Positions 33,005 through 40,944 of a stretch of DNA of 64,000 bases are shown piece after piece (within the stretch, counting starts at the first letter, position 1; every line of letters begins with the position of its first letter). Both the position numbers and the translations under genes were made by a program. The notes beneath the pieces are model-generated. The model saw only the letters and a list, made by a program, of their open reading frames with translations. It did not search any database and was not told the origin of the DNA. The stretch comes from Actinopolymorpha singaporensis (lineage in GTDB: Bacteria; Actinomycetota; Actinomycetes; Propionibacteriales; Actinopolymorphaceae), in contig NZ_LT629732.1 in the NCBI RefSeq assembly GCF_900104745.1, positions 6,187,981-6,251,980 on the forward strand. Direction: 5' to 3'.

Positions 33005-33778
33005 TCAGCGCAGGACGACGACGTTGGTGCCCACCGGCGCGAACTCCCACAGCGCCTTGGCGTCGGCCGGGTCCTGTCGTACGCATCCGTCGGACAGCGA
33101 CTGGCCGAGCTGCAGCCGGGTCTGGATCGGCTTGCCGGTGGAGATCACGATCGGGATGTCGTGGAATCCGATCGCGGCGTTCCGGCCGTGGGTGAACGTC
33201 ACCATGTACTGCATGCGGTCGGCGCCGTCGTAGCTCGTGGTGTGCCGGCGCTTGCGCAGGACGTGGTAGGTGCCCGGCGAGACCTGGCCGAACTTCGTGC
33301 CGGACACGAGATAGGACCGGCGCACGGTGTTGTCCGCGTCAACCAGCCACACGTGGTTGCCGGAGAGCGTGTACACGATCCGCTTGCCGTTGCCGGTGCC
33401 CGCGGGCATCTTGTCGCCGACGGTCGCCGACACCGCGTCCAGAGCCACCGTGGCGTCGGCCACTCCGGCCGGTGCCTGCTTGGTGGTCGGCGTGCGGCTG
33501 GGCGACGGAGTTGCGGTGGGCCGCGGGGTCGCAGCCGGCTTTCCGGTGGACCGACCGTCGGCCGCGCGTACGGAACGGTCGGCGATCTGCCGCGAACGGT
33601 TGTCCAGAACGGAGTTTCCGGTCGAGGCGACCATGCGGACATCCCCGAGAGGCAGCACGCCGACAGCGCCGAGAAGTGCCACCGCGACCACGAGGGCGGA
33701 TCCGCTCGCCGCGAGCAGCCGCCACCTACGAAGCCGGGTGCGCGGACGCGGGCGTTCGCGCGACGCGGCGTGCCTCAT
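33005..33778 (-). CDS. L,D-transpeptidase (YkuD family)
   Basis: The 257-residue envelope enzyme forms or edits 3-3 peptidoglycan cross-links, or anchors proteins. After a basic N-terminus comes a membrane/signal segment (SALVVAVALLGAVGVLPL), a Pro/Thr-rich spacer, then the YkuD domain with H206 (GFHDIP) and the nucleophile C232 in SDGCVRQ. The usual SHGC is SDGC here. ATG 33778 follows AAGGAG. It is divergent from the hydrolase at 33918 across a 139-base promoter gap. Confidence 0.88.
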   Translation of the reverse strand: MRHAASRERPRPRTRLRRWRLLAASGSALVVAVALLGAVGVLPLGDVRMVASTGNSVLDNRSRQIADRSVRAADGRSTGKPAATPRPTATPSPSRTPTTKQAPAGVADATVALDAVSATVGDKMPAGTGNGKRIVYTLSGNHVWLVDADNTVRRSYLVSGTKFGQVSPGTYHVLRKRRHTTSYDGADRMQYMVTFTHGRNAAIGFHDIPIVISTGKPIQTRLQLGQSLSDGCVRQDPADAKALWEFAPVGTNVVVLR

Positions 33779-33917
33779 GGCAGCACCTCTCCTTACGAGG
33801 AACGTGGAACGGGAGGCTCCGCGAAGATCACGGGGCCGCCCATCCTAGTGCGTATATGTGGCGCAATTTCACGCCCTGTCGCAGCTCCGAACTCCGGCAA
33901 CGCTAGCGTGACGTTCC

Positions 33918-34808
33918 ATGAGCACACCGAGGTTTCTCGACTTGCCCACAGGTGTCCGCTCTGCCCGCCTGGGCACGTCCCGAGGTGACTTCGCGGTACT
34001 GGAAGCCGGGCCTGCGGAATGGAGTTCGGCCGTTCCCGGCTCGGTGGCTTTGCTGCTTCCCGGCTGGACCGGCAGCAAGGAGGACTTTCTGTCATTGCTG
34101 CCTTTGCTGGCCCGGACCGGGCGACGCGCGGTGGCGGTCGACCAGCGCGGACAGTACGAAACCGCCGGCCCGGACGAGCCGTCGGCGTATGACCTGAACG
34201 AGCTCGGGCTGGACGCGTACGCGATGGCCGAGGCGATGGATGCCGGTCCCGTCCACCTGGTCGGTCACTCGTTCGGTGGCCTGATCGCCCGGGCCGCGGT
34301 GCTCGCCAAGCCGGAGGCGTTCGCGTCCCTCACCCTGCTGGGGTCAGGCCCCGCCGGACTGGGCGGTCAGCAGGCGCAGTTGCTCAACCTCATGGTGGAA
34401 GCCATTCCGACGCAGGGCTTGGCCGCGGTGTACGCCGCCAAGCGCGAGCTCGAACGCAGGAACGGCGCGGCCGAGGAACCCGCGCACATCGAGGAGTTCC
34501 TCGCCCGGAGGTTCCGCGCCAACAATCCCGTCTCGCTCACCGCGTTCACCCGCCAGCTCGTCACCGCACCGGACCTGGTGGCCGAGCTCGCCGCCACCGG
34601 CGTACCCGCGATGGTCGCCTTCGGCGTCGACGACGACGCGTGGAGTCCTGCCGTACAACGCGAAATGGCCGACCGGCTCGGTGCGCAGGTGCACGAGATC
34701 GAGGGGGCGGGTCACTCCCCCGCGGTGGACCGGCCCGAGGCCACGGCGGACGCGCTCACGGCGTACTGGAACTCCCTCAGCCGCGACGCGGCGACGTCAG
34801 CCGGGTAG
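33918..34808 (+). CDS. Alpha/beta hydrolase
   Basis: The 296-residue enzyme of the alpha/beta fold has the oxyanion segment LLLPGWTGS, nucleophile elbow GHSFGG, a late acid in VAFGVDDDAWSP and catalytic His in EGAGHSP. There is no signal peptide, so it is cytoplasmic. The substrate cannot be inferred. The 3' end overlaps the convergent membrane-protein gene by 12 bases. Confidence 0.9.
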   Translation: MSTPRFLDLPTGVRSARLGTSRGDFAVLEAGPAEWSSAVPGSVALLLPGWTGSKEDFLSLLPLLARTGRRAVAVDQRGQYETAGPDEPSAYDLNELGLDAYAMAEAMDAGPVHLVGHSFGGLIARAAVLAKPEAFASLTLLGSGPAGLGGQQAQLLNLMVEAIPTQGLAAVYAAKRELERRNGAAEEPAHIEEFLARRFRANNPVSLTAFTRQLVTAPDLVAELAATGVPAMVAFGVDDDAWSPAVQREMADRLGAQVHEIEGAGHSPAVDRPEATADALTAYWNSLSRDAATSAG

Positions 34809-35075
34809 CCGTAGCCCGCCGGGGAACAACGCGCCGTAGGCCACGAAGGCCAACGCCCACGCGAAGAAGAGGTAGATCCAGCCTCGGCCGGCCCGCCGTT
34901 GCTTCCACGCCATGACGCTGAGCACGACGACCGGAAGCAGCAGCAGGAGTCCCGCGGGCAGCCTGCCGTCGTTCTGCCCGAACACCCACACCGCCGCAAG
35001 CGCCGACAACACGACGGTCGCCCCGCCGAGCAACTTGCGCGGTGTGGTCAACAGGCGAAGCAGATCCATGTACAT
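34797..35075 (-). CDS. Small membrane protein of unknown function
   Basis: The 92-residue protein has two to three hydrophobic helices (GGATVVLSALAAVWVFG, AGLLLLLPVVVLSVMAW, WIYLFFAWALAFVAYGALF) separated by basic loops. No family is recognised. Starts at 35075 or 35069 (MDLLRLL) are both possible, and neither has a clear ribosome site. Genuine membrane-protein composition on this strand is the main support. Confidence 0.6.
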   Translation of the reverse strand: MYMDLLRLLTTPRKLLGGATVVLSALAAVWVFGQNDGRLPAGLLLLLPVVVLSVMAWKQRRAGRGWIYLFFAWALAFVAYGALFPGGLRLPG

Positions 35076-35151
35076 ACCGTAGGTGCCGCACTACGCGTGG
35101 GCGAGCGGGCCACGATGACAATCCCGGCACCTTCCCCACGTGGGTTCGGGC

Positions 35152-36132
35152 CTAGACGTTGGGGTCCAGGCCTTCCCACGGTCGCCGGGTCGGGTAGGCG
35201 GAACGTCCCTGCGGGCAGTGGGCGGAGAAGTCGCACCACTGGCACAGCGGACCGGGCCGGGGTGGGAACACCTCGTCGAGGTCGGCCGCGGACAGTCCCT
35301 GCGCGAACGCCTGCTCGGCGTGCGCAGCCTCCGCACCCATCTGGTCGGCCCGGTGCAGATGACGGCGCAGCGACTCCTCGGTGTGCTCCCAGCCGACGAC
35401 CGTGCCCGACGCGAGATGGTGCAGCTCCACCTTCCGGCACGGCCGGCGCAGGGTGCGAGCGGTCGCGGCGGCGTAGACCGCGAGTGCCAGCGAACTTCGC
35501 GCGTCGGCGGTGGTGAGCACCCGCGTGCCGCTCTTGTAGTCGACCACCACGAGCTCGAGCGCGCTGTCGTCGTGCTCTGCTGCGTGGCCACCCGGCCTCT
35601 CCTCCTCGACGTCCTCCCCATCGTCGACGCCGTCCATGTCGTCGAGGTCGTCCTCGTCCTCCTCGCCGTAGCCGTGGCGGGTGACGGGGCGCAGGTCGAT
35701 GCGGTCGACGCGTCCGGACAACGCGAGCGTGGACGTGGTGAGCGCGACGGTGCGCTCCACGCCGACGGGTTCGTCGGTGGGGTCGAGCCGCGCAACGTAG
35801 TCCTCCACCAGCCGGCACGCGTGCATTCGCCAGCGCTGGCTCTGGGCGTCGTCGCGGAAGCCCTCGTCGATCCAGGCCCGCCAGGCGATCCGGGCGGCCG
35901 CCACCGGCGTGCGCTCCTGCACAGGAAGCCGCCACCACGCCGCCAGCGCGGTGTGCACACTGGCGCCCACGCTGTTGTGCGCCCACGGCGGACCTTTGGG
36001 CGGGGTGGGGCGGTCGAGGTAGGTGAACCGGTAGCGGCGCGGGCAGTCCAGCCAGCTCACCAACCTGGTCGGCGTCGCCCGGAACAACCGGCGCGGCATC
36101 GCGTCGAACCCCAGCTGCTCCATCGCGCTCAT
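35152..36132 (-). CDS. RecB-family PD-(D/E)XK nuclease with Fe-S cysteines
   Basis: The 326-residue nuclease has the fold features LSGRVDRIDLRP and VVVDYKSGTR (catalytic Asp/Lys). Cysteines in SWLDCPRRYRF and CQWCDFSAHCP fit a Cas4/AddB-like 4Fe-4S cluster. A run of about 20 acidic residues (EDEDDLDDMDGVDDGEDVEE) sits between the two catalytic strands. ATG 36132 is preceded by CAGGATGG, and an ATG three codons later is an alternative. Such stand-alone nucleases act on DNA ends, but the partner is unknown. Confidence 0.85.
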   Translation of the reverse strand: MSAMEQLGFDAMPRRLFRATPTRLVSWLDCPRRYRFTYLDRPTPPKGPPWAHNSVGASVHTALAAWWRLPVQERTPVAAARIAWRAWIDEGFRDDAQSQRWRMHACRLVEDYVARLDPTDEPVGVERTVALTTSTLALSGRVDRIDLRPVTRHGYGEEDEDDLDDMDGVDDGEDVEEERPGGHAAEHDDSALELVVVDYKSGTRVLTTADARSSLALAVYAAATARTLRRPCRKVELHHLASGTVVGWEHTEESLRRHLHRADQMGAEAAHAEQAFAQGLSAADLDEVFPPRPGPLCQWCDFSAHCPQGRSAYPTRRPWEGLDPNV

Positions 36133-36223
36133 CCGGCCATCCTGCCAAGGCCCACCCCCAAGGGCACACCCACGCCCGTTCGGCGGCGCGACGGAGTTCG
36201 TGGGTGTACGTGCGCGACGTCGG

Positions 36224-37114
36224 CTACGGCACGTACGGGAGGTACGGCGCCGGTGTCTTCCGGCCGGACCGATCGGCCGCCGACCGCGCGCGGTCCAGCA
36301 GCCGGGCGAACTCCTCCTCGGCGGTGCCGAAGCAACCGAGTTCGTGGTCGGTTTTGCCGGCACCGTGGTGGTCGCTGGCACCTGTGACCACCAGGTCCAG
36401 CACACCCGCGAGTTCGCGCAGGCGCACGCGTACTTCCGGAGCGTGGTCGCGGTGGTCGACCTCGAGGCCGGCCAGCCCGGCCTCGGCCAGGTCACCGATC
36501 ACCTCGTCGGTGAGCACCCGGTGGCTGGAACGCCCACGAGGATGAGCGAGTACGCAGACACCGCCGGCCGCGCGGACCTCGCCGATCACCTCGGCCGGGT
36601 CCGGCGCGTACCGCGTGACGTAGCCGGACTTCCCCTCGCTCAGCCACCGGTCGAAGGCGTCCCGCCGGTCCCGTGCGTACCCTCGCGCGACCAGCGCGTC
36701 GGCGACGTGCGGGCGACCGAGCGAGGTGGCCGCCCGCGACTGGTGGGCGACGTCCTCGGGCGTCAGGTCGATGCCGTGCTCGCGCAGCCGGTCGAGGATG
36801 AGGGGCACGCGCGCGTTGCGGCCCTCGCGTACCCGGCCGAGCGTGTGGTTGAGCTCCGCGTCGTCGGGATCGGGGAGGTACGCCAGCATGTGCACGCTCA
36901 CCCCGCCCAGCCGGCAGGAGACCTCCGCACCCGGGACCAGTCCGACGCCGAGGCGCCGGGCCTCCGCCAGTGCCTCGTCCCAGCCCGCGAACGTGTCGTG
37001 GTCGGTGAGCCCGAGGACGTCCACGCCGGCAGCGGCGGCGCGGCGGACGAGCTCGGCCGGCGGGTCGGTTCCGTCCGAACAGTTCGAGTGGGTGTGCAGG
37101 TCGATGAGGCGCAC
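36224..37114 (-). CDS. PHP-domain phosphoesterase
   Basis: The 296-residue metal-dependent phosphoesterase has PHP motifs in order: LHTHSNCSDG, LGLTDHDTF, GAEVSC, VLAHPRGR, EVDHRDH and TGASDHHG. Related enzymes hydrolyse 3',5'-bisphosphonucleotides or act as 5'-3' exoribonucleases. The specific substrate is not visible. The same-strand RecB-like gene ends the run 91 bases downstream. Confidence 0.9.
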   Translation of the reverse strand: MRLIDLHTHSNCSDGTDPPAELVRRAAAAGVDVLGLTDHDTFAGWDEALAEARRLGVGLVPGAEVSCRLGGVSVHMLAYLPDPDDAELNHTLGRVREGRNARVPLILDRLREHGIDLTPEDVAHQSRAATSLGRPHVADALVARGYARDRRDAFDRWLSEGKSGYVTRYAPDPAEVIGEVRAAGGVCVLAHPRGRSSHRVLTDEVIGDLAEAGLAGLEVDHRDHAPEVRVRLRELAGVLDLVVTGASDHHGAGKTDHELGCFGTAEEEFARLLDRARSAADRSGRKTPAPYLPYVP

Positions 37115-37235
37115 CGGTTCTCCAGCCGACGGGTGCCCGGCTTCACGACGGTGTGGCGGCGGGCGAGGAGTGCGGATCGTGCGGGCGGGTCCGACCCTAG
37201 GGTGTGCCGCGCTCCGGGGTCCACCGCCCGGCCGG

Positions 37236-37871
37236 TCAGGGGTCGCGCAGCCTCGGTGTGAGGGCGCCGTACGGCAGCAGGTCGACCTCGTGGCCGAGCG
37301 CTCGGACGTCCATCAGCTCGATCGGCTCCAGCAGCAGCGCCCCGGCGGTGTCGGGATGGAAGACCAGCCACAGCCACGACGCGGCCGACTCGCCGGCGTA
37401 GACCGCGCGGTCCGGTGGCGCGTCGGCCAGCCACAGTGCCGTCGGATGGCCGTCGGCCTCGACCTTCGCCTGGGGGGTTCCCCGGCCGACGCGGCCGCCA
37501 GGGTCGATGCCCTCGATTCCGGCGTACGCCGCACCGAGCCCGACGCCCATCTCCTCCGCGACCAGCAGGAGTTCGCCGGCGCCGCCCAACGGGTTCGGGC
37601 CCGAGCAGGCCACGACCGTGGCGCGGACCCCCTCGACGTCGCTGCCGGCGTGTCCGATGCCGGTGATCACCCAGGCGTGCGGCAGCGGCCACGGCACCCA
37701 CAGCGGCAGCCGCGACCGGGCGGCGAGCCAGCGCACCAGGTCGGCGCTGGGCTGGACGAACGGCTGCAGCGGGGGCACCGCTCCGTGCACCGGGCAGGTC
37801 CACCGGTCGGCCCAGGCCGACGGCGCACGCACTGCCCCGTGGCATCTCGGGCATACGGGGTGGCCCTTCAT
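37236..37871 (-). CDS. DUF6758-type conserved actinobacterial protein
   Basis: The 211-residue protein begins with a zinc-ribbon-like CPRCHGAV...WTCPVHGAVPPL. It continues with long conserved-looking blocks (WPLPHAWVITGIGHAG, ATVVACSGPNPLGG, SWLWLVFHPDTAGALL). I associate it with the DUF6758 family often next to a PHP gene, as here. No function is known. ATG 37871 was chosen. A TTG start at 37907 is possible, and ribosome sites are weak for both. Confidence 0.75.
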   Translation of the reverse strand: MKGHPVCPRCHGAVRAPSAWADRWTCPVHGAVPPLQPFVQPSADLVRWLAARSRLPLWVPWPLPHAWVITGIGHAGSDVEGVRATVVACSGPNPLGGAGELLLVAEEMGVGLGAAYAGIEGIDPGGRVGRGTPQAKVEADGHPTALWLADAPPDRAVYAGESAASWLWLVFHPDTAGALLLEPIELMDVRALGHEVDLLPYGALTPRLRDP

Positions 37872-37993
37872 GGGTACGACGGTTCCCGTTCCGGCTTCGC
37901 GCGTCAAGGGTCGTTCGGACGTGTCGCACGCCGGGACGCGGGCGGTCCGGCTCCGGACCCGGCTCTGGCCCCGCTCTGGCCTAGCCTGGCGAA

Positions 37994-38401
37994 ATGGACC
38001 GGCGACGGGTGCTCTGTGTGGGTGCGGTCGTCCGCGACGAAGAGCACCGGCTGCTGGTGGTACGCCGCGGTCGCCCGCCCGACGTCGGCCGCTGGTCGCT
38101 GCCCGGCGGCCGGGTGGAGCCAGGTGAGTCCGCGCCCGCCGCCGCGGTGCGCGAGGTGGCCGAGGAGACCGGCCTGTCCGTCGTCGCCGGTCGGCTGCTC
38201 GGGTCGGTCGAGCGGCCCGGACCGGGCGGCGTCACCTACCTGATCCTGGACTACGTGTGTACGACGGGCCCCCCGGCCGGGACACCGGAGGCCGGCGACG
38301 ACGCCGCGGACGCCCGCTGGGTGAGCCCGGCAGAACTCGCCGTCCTGCCCACCACGCCCGGGCTGATGGAGACGCTGCGCGGATGGGGCGTACTGGACTA
38401 G
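37994..38401 (+). CDS. Nudix hydrolase
   Basis: The 135-residue protein has a complete Nudix box (GGRVEPGESAPAAAVREV followed by AEETGL), the metal-binding helix that hydrolyses nucleoside diphosphates linked to another group. It resembles MutT/ADP-ribose pyrophosphatase-like proteins, and the exact substrate is unknown. It is divergent from the DUF6758 gene across 122 bases. Confidence 0.92.
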   Translation: MDRRRVLCVGAVVRDEEHRLLVVRRGRPPDVGRWSLPGGRVEPGESAPAAAVREVAEETGLSVVAGRLLGSVERPGPGGVTYLILDYVCTTGPPAGTPEAGDDAADARWVSPAELAVLPTTPGLMETLRGWGVLD

Positions 38402-38471
38402 AGCCTCCTGGCCCGAGCGTCTGGTTTGCCTGGGTGATCACGATCTGAGCGGTCATGCCACGATTGCCCGC

Positions 38472-39350
38472 ATGCCACCGAGTCGCCGCTCGCTCCTGTC
38501 CGCGGGCATCGGAACCCTCGCCGCGGGCACCGCCGCCGTCGGGTTGGTCGAGTCCGGGCTGGTCCCCGGCCGGACCATGATGCACACCGCGCTCGGACTC
38601 ACCGGTGAGAACGGCGTCGTCCCCGAGGTCGCGCCGGGCCCGGAGCTCAGCGGCACCTTCACTTCCGCCGAACGAGCCGGCGCCCAGGTGGCCTGGACGG
38701 TCGCGTACCCGCCAGGCTCCCCCACCGACGCCGCACTGCCGGTCGTACTCGCCCTCCACGGGCGCGGCGGCGACCACCGCTCGGCTTTCGACCAACTCGG
38801 GCTGGACCGCTTCATGGCCGCGGCCGCCGCGGACTGGCCGACGCCGTTCGCGCTGGTGTCCGTCGACGGCGGCGCCTCGACGTTCTGGCACCGCCGCCGC
38901 AACGGGGACGACCCGCAGGCGATGCTCCTCACCGAACTGCTCCCGCGGCTGGCGGAACGCGGCCTGCGCACGGATCGGATCGGCCTGATCGGCTGGTCGA
39001 TGGGCGGTTTCGGTGCCCTGCTGTTCGCCGCGGCCCGCCCGGACCTGGTGGGTGCGGCGGTCGTCGTCAGCCCCGCGCTGTGGCGGGAGTACTCGGAGGT
39101 GCGACCCGGTGCGTTCGACGGGCCCACCGACTTCGCCGCCAACGACGTGTTCGCCGACCAGCGTCCGCTCGACGGACTCCGGCTGCGGGTCGACTGTGGT
39201 CGCGACGACCCCTTCGCGGCGGCGACCCGGGAGTTCGTCGCCGGGCTGACCCCGCCTCCGGCCGGTGGGTTCCAGCCGGGCGCGCACACGGTCGGCTACT
39301 GGCGCCGGATGGCACCCGAACAGCTCCGCTTCCTCGCCTGGAACCTGTGA
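38472..39350 (+). CDS. Exported esterase-like alpha/beta hydrolase
   Basis: The 292-residue protein begins SRRSLLSAGIGTLAAGTAA, a likely Tat or signal-anchor sequence. The esterase-D/feruloyl-esterase-like fold follows, with LALHGRGGDHRS, nucleophile elbow GWSMGGFGA, CGRDDPF and a His near the C-terminus (GAHTVGYW). It is likely secreted or cell-envelope-located. The physiological ester is unknown. Confidence 0.85.
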   Translation: MPPSRRSLLSAGIGTLAAGTAAVGLVESGLVPGRTMMHTALGLTGENGVVPEVAPGPELSGTFTSAERAGAQVAWTVAYPPGSPTDAALPVVLALHGRGGDHRSAFDQLGLDRFMAAAAADWPTPFALVSVDGGASTFWHRRRNGDDPQAMLLTELLPRLAERGLRTDRIGLIGWSMGGFGALLFAAARPDLVGAAVVVSPALWREYSEVRPGAFDGPTDFAANDVFADQRPLDGLRLRVDCGRDDPFAAATREFVAGLTPPPAGGFQPGAHTVGYWRRMAPEQLRFLAWNL

Positions 39351-39377
39351 GCCGGGCAGCGACCGCCGGGCCGCTGC

Positions 39378-39953
39378 TCAGGCGTTCCAGCGGTCGAACG
39401 CCGGGGTCTCGCGTTCCCAGCCGAGCACGCTCACGGTCGCCACGTCGAGGACGAAATGCGCGCCCTTGCGCGCTGACAGGCCGAGCCACCGCGCGCCGAG
39501 CACCCGCAGGAAGTGCCCGTGGGCGACGATCAGCGCCCGCTCGGCCACGTCCGCCAGGATCCGCTCGATCACCCGGTCGGCACGGGCACCCACCTGCTCG
39601 GCGGACTCCCCACCGGGCACCGGGTGGTTCCACACGCTCCACCCCGGGACGTCGGTACGGATGTCGGCGGTGGTCCGCCCCTCGTACTCGCCGTAGTCCC
39701 ACTCCCGGACGTCCGGCTCGACCACCGCGCGGTCACCGAACCCGGCCAGCCGGGCGGTCTCCCGGGCGCGCGCCAGCGGGCTGGTGACCACGAGGTCGAA
39801 CGACGTACCGGCCAACCGGTCCCCGAGCGCCCAGGCGGCACGCTCACCGGCCTCGGTCAGCGGCACGTCCGTCTTCCCCGTATGGCGTCCGTCCCGGCTC
39901 CACTCGGTCTCGCCGTGCCGTGTCAGCCACAGCTCCGGCTGCCGGGTGCTCAC
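39378..39953 (-). CDS. Histidine phosphatase (phosphoglycerate mutase-like)
   Basis: The 191-residue protein has the phosphohistidine motif LTRHGETEWS, the family block VVTSPLARARETA, EWDYGEYEGRT and the second catalytic His in IVAHGHFLR. Such proteins dephosphorylate small metabolites. It lies 7 bases after the YflT-like stress gene on the same strand and is probably co-transcribed with it. Confidence 0.92.
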   Translation of the reverse strand: MSTRQPELWLTRHGETEWSRDGRHTGKTDVPLTEAGERAAWALGDRLAGTSFDLVVTSPLARARETARLAGFGDRAVVEPDVREWDYGEYEGRTTADIRTDVPGWSVWNHPVPGGESAEQVGARADRVIERILADVAERALIVAHGHFLRVLGARWLGLSARKGAHFVLDVATVSVLGWERETPAFDRWNA

Positions 39954-39960
39954 CCGGGCC

Positions 39961-40452
39961 TCACAACTCGCCCCGCTGGAGGGCGAGCCTGGCCAGCAGT
40001 TGCCGGGCCTCCTCGGCGTGGTCGGCCTTGCAGATCACGTCGTACGTCCCGGCGACAACCTGGGTCATCGAGGTGAAGTCGCGCTGGCCGCCGGTCGCGC
40101 GGTAGCCGATCCAGCCGAAGATGATCCCGAAGATCACGCCGATCACGATGCCGAAGATGAGCAGCAGAACGGTGTTGGCGCCGCGCGGGGCGAACAGGCT
40201 GAGCAGGATGCCGACGAACAGCCCCCACCAGGCGCCGCCCGCGGCTCCGACCCCGATCGCGCGGCCCTCGGTCAGCCGGCCGGTCACCCGCTCGACCAGC
40301 CGCAGGTCGTTGCCGACGATGGAGACGTTCTCCACCGGGAACTTGTTGTCGGACAGGAAGTCGACGGCCCGCTGTGCGTCCGCGTAGGTCTGGTAGGACC
40401 CGACGGGCACGCCGGTGGGCAACTCCGGCAGTGGTCTCGGCGTAGTGCGCAT
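39961..40452 (-). CDS. YflT/general-stress-17M-like membrane protein
   Basis: The 163-residue protein has an N-terminal stress-protein motif (SYQTYADAQRAVDFLSDNKF) and NVSIVGNDL. Two adjoining hydrophobic helices follow (AAGGAWWGLFVGILLSLF and TVLLLIFGIVIGVIFGIIFG), then a soluble end. ATG 40452 follows GAGGGG. The long open frame upstream to 42048 is an antisense shadow of corA. The function of the family is unknown, but members respond to heat or general stress. Confidence 0.82.
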   Translation of the reverse strand: MRTTPRPLPELPTGVPVGSYQTYADAQRAVDFLSDNKFPVENVSIVGNDLRLVERVTGRLTEGRAIGVGAAGGAWWGLFVGILLSLFAPRGANTVLLLIFGIVIGVIFGIIFGWIGYRATGGQRDFTSMTQVVAGTYDVICKADHAEEARQLLARLALQRGEL

Positions 40453-40743
40453 GGGGAACCCCTCGTCGTCGCTGGGCTGCTCGTCCTCGGCCGGTGGTCT
40501 GGTGTGATGTCGCTGGGACCAGTCTGCTCCGGATCCGCCGGTCACGAGTTCCCCTGAGGATGCCCGTCGATCCTTCGAGGATGCGCGCCATCTTCTGGTT
40601 TGGCGCTGATACCCTGTCCCTCGGTCGCCGTGAACACTGGTGAATGTCCGAATTTGCTCGTCTTGGGCGCTGTGGACGCAGTTGTGTGCGACCTTCGAGG
40701 TGGTCCCGCCCTCGCGAGGGCCCGGTGTGAAGGAGGTGCTCGG

Positions 40744-40806
40744 GTGAAACCTGCCTGTCCGTGCAGTACCCGCGTCCTCCGTCGCCCGCCGACCGTGCCG
40801 CGCTAG
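40744..40806 (+). CDS. Candidate 20-residue leader peptide upstream of corA
   Basis: GTG 40744 follows AAGGAGGT with a 6-base spacer, as good a ribosome site as that of corA itself. The frame ends at TAG after 20 codons. The peptide contains 5 Pro and 4 Arg, including a Pro-Pro pair, plus CPC. Pro/Arg-rich leaders such as Salmonella MgtL control Mg2+ transporter genes by ribosome stalling, so a similar role is possible here. It could also be a chance frame. Confidence 0.4.
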   Translation: MKPACPCSTRVLRRPPTVPR

Positions 40807-40864
40807 ACACGGTTCGATCCGGTCCGCACCCGCCCCGGCAGCCCGGCCACGGAGGACGTCCGCC

Positions 40865-40881
40865 GTCCACCGCAGGTGGAC
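40865..40881 (+). other. Perfect hairpin in the corA leader
   Basis: GTCCACC and GGTGGAC pair around a GCA loop, 59 bases after the candidate leader peptide stop and 64 bases before the corA start. Confidence 0.5.
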
Positions 40882-40944
40882 GAGTCCGTTTGCCCACCGT
40901 TCGGGATCAGCCCGGGACAAGTTCGGGACAAGGAGGTGCCGCTC

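Larger units (their letters stand above)
40453..40943 (+). promoter_or_regulatory. Long leader region of corA
   Basis: This 491-base gap between the stress gene and corA holds a short open frame with a consensus ribosome site (40744-40806), a perfect 7-base-pair hairpin (40865-40881) and repeats of TTCGGGA just before the corA ribosome site. No known Mg2+ riboswitch (M-box) consensus was recognised. The divergent promoter of the stress gene must also lie here. Confidence 0.45.

Noticed and set aside
40807-40840. tRNA T-loop-like GGTTCGATCC
   Set aside because: No matching T-stem, anticodon arm or acceptor stem could be folded around it.
40453-40944. Possible M-box magnesium riboswitch before corA
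   Set aside because: No conserved M-box core elements were recognised; the short leader peptide is a better-supported idea.
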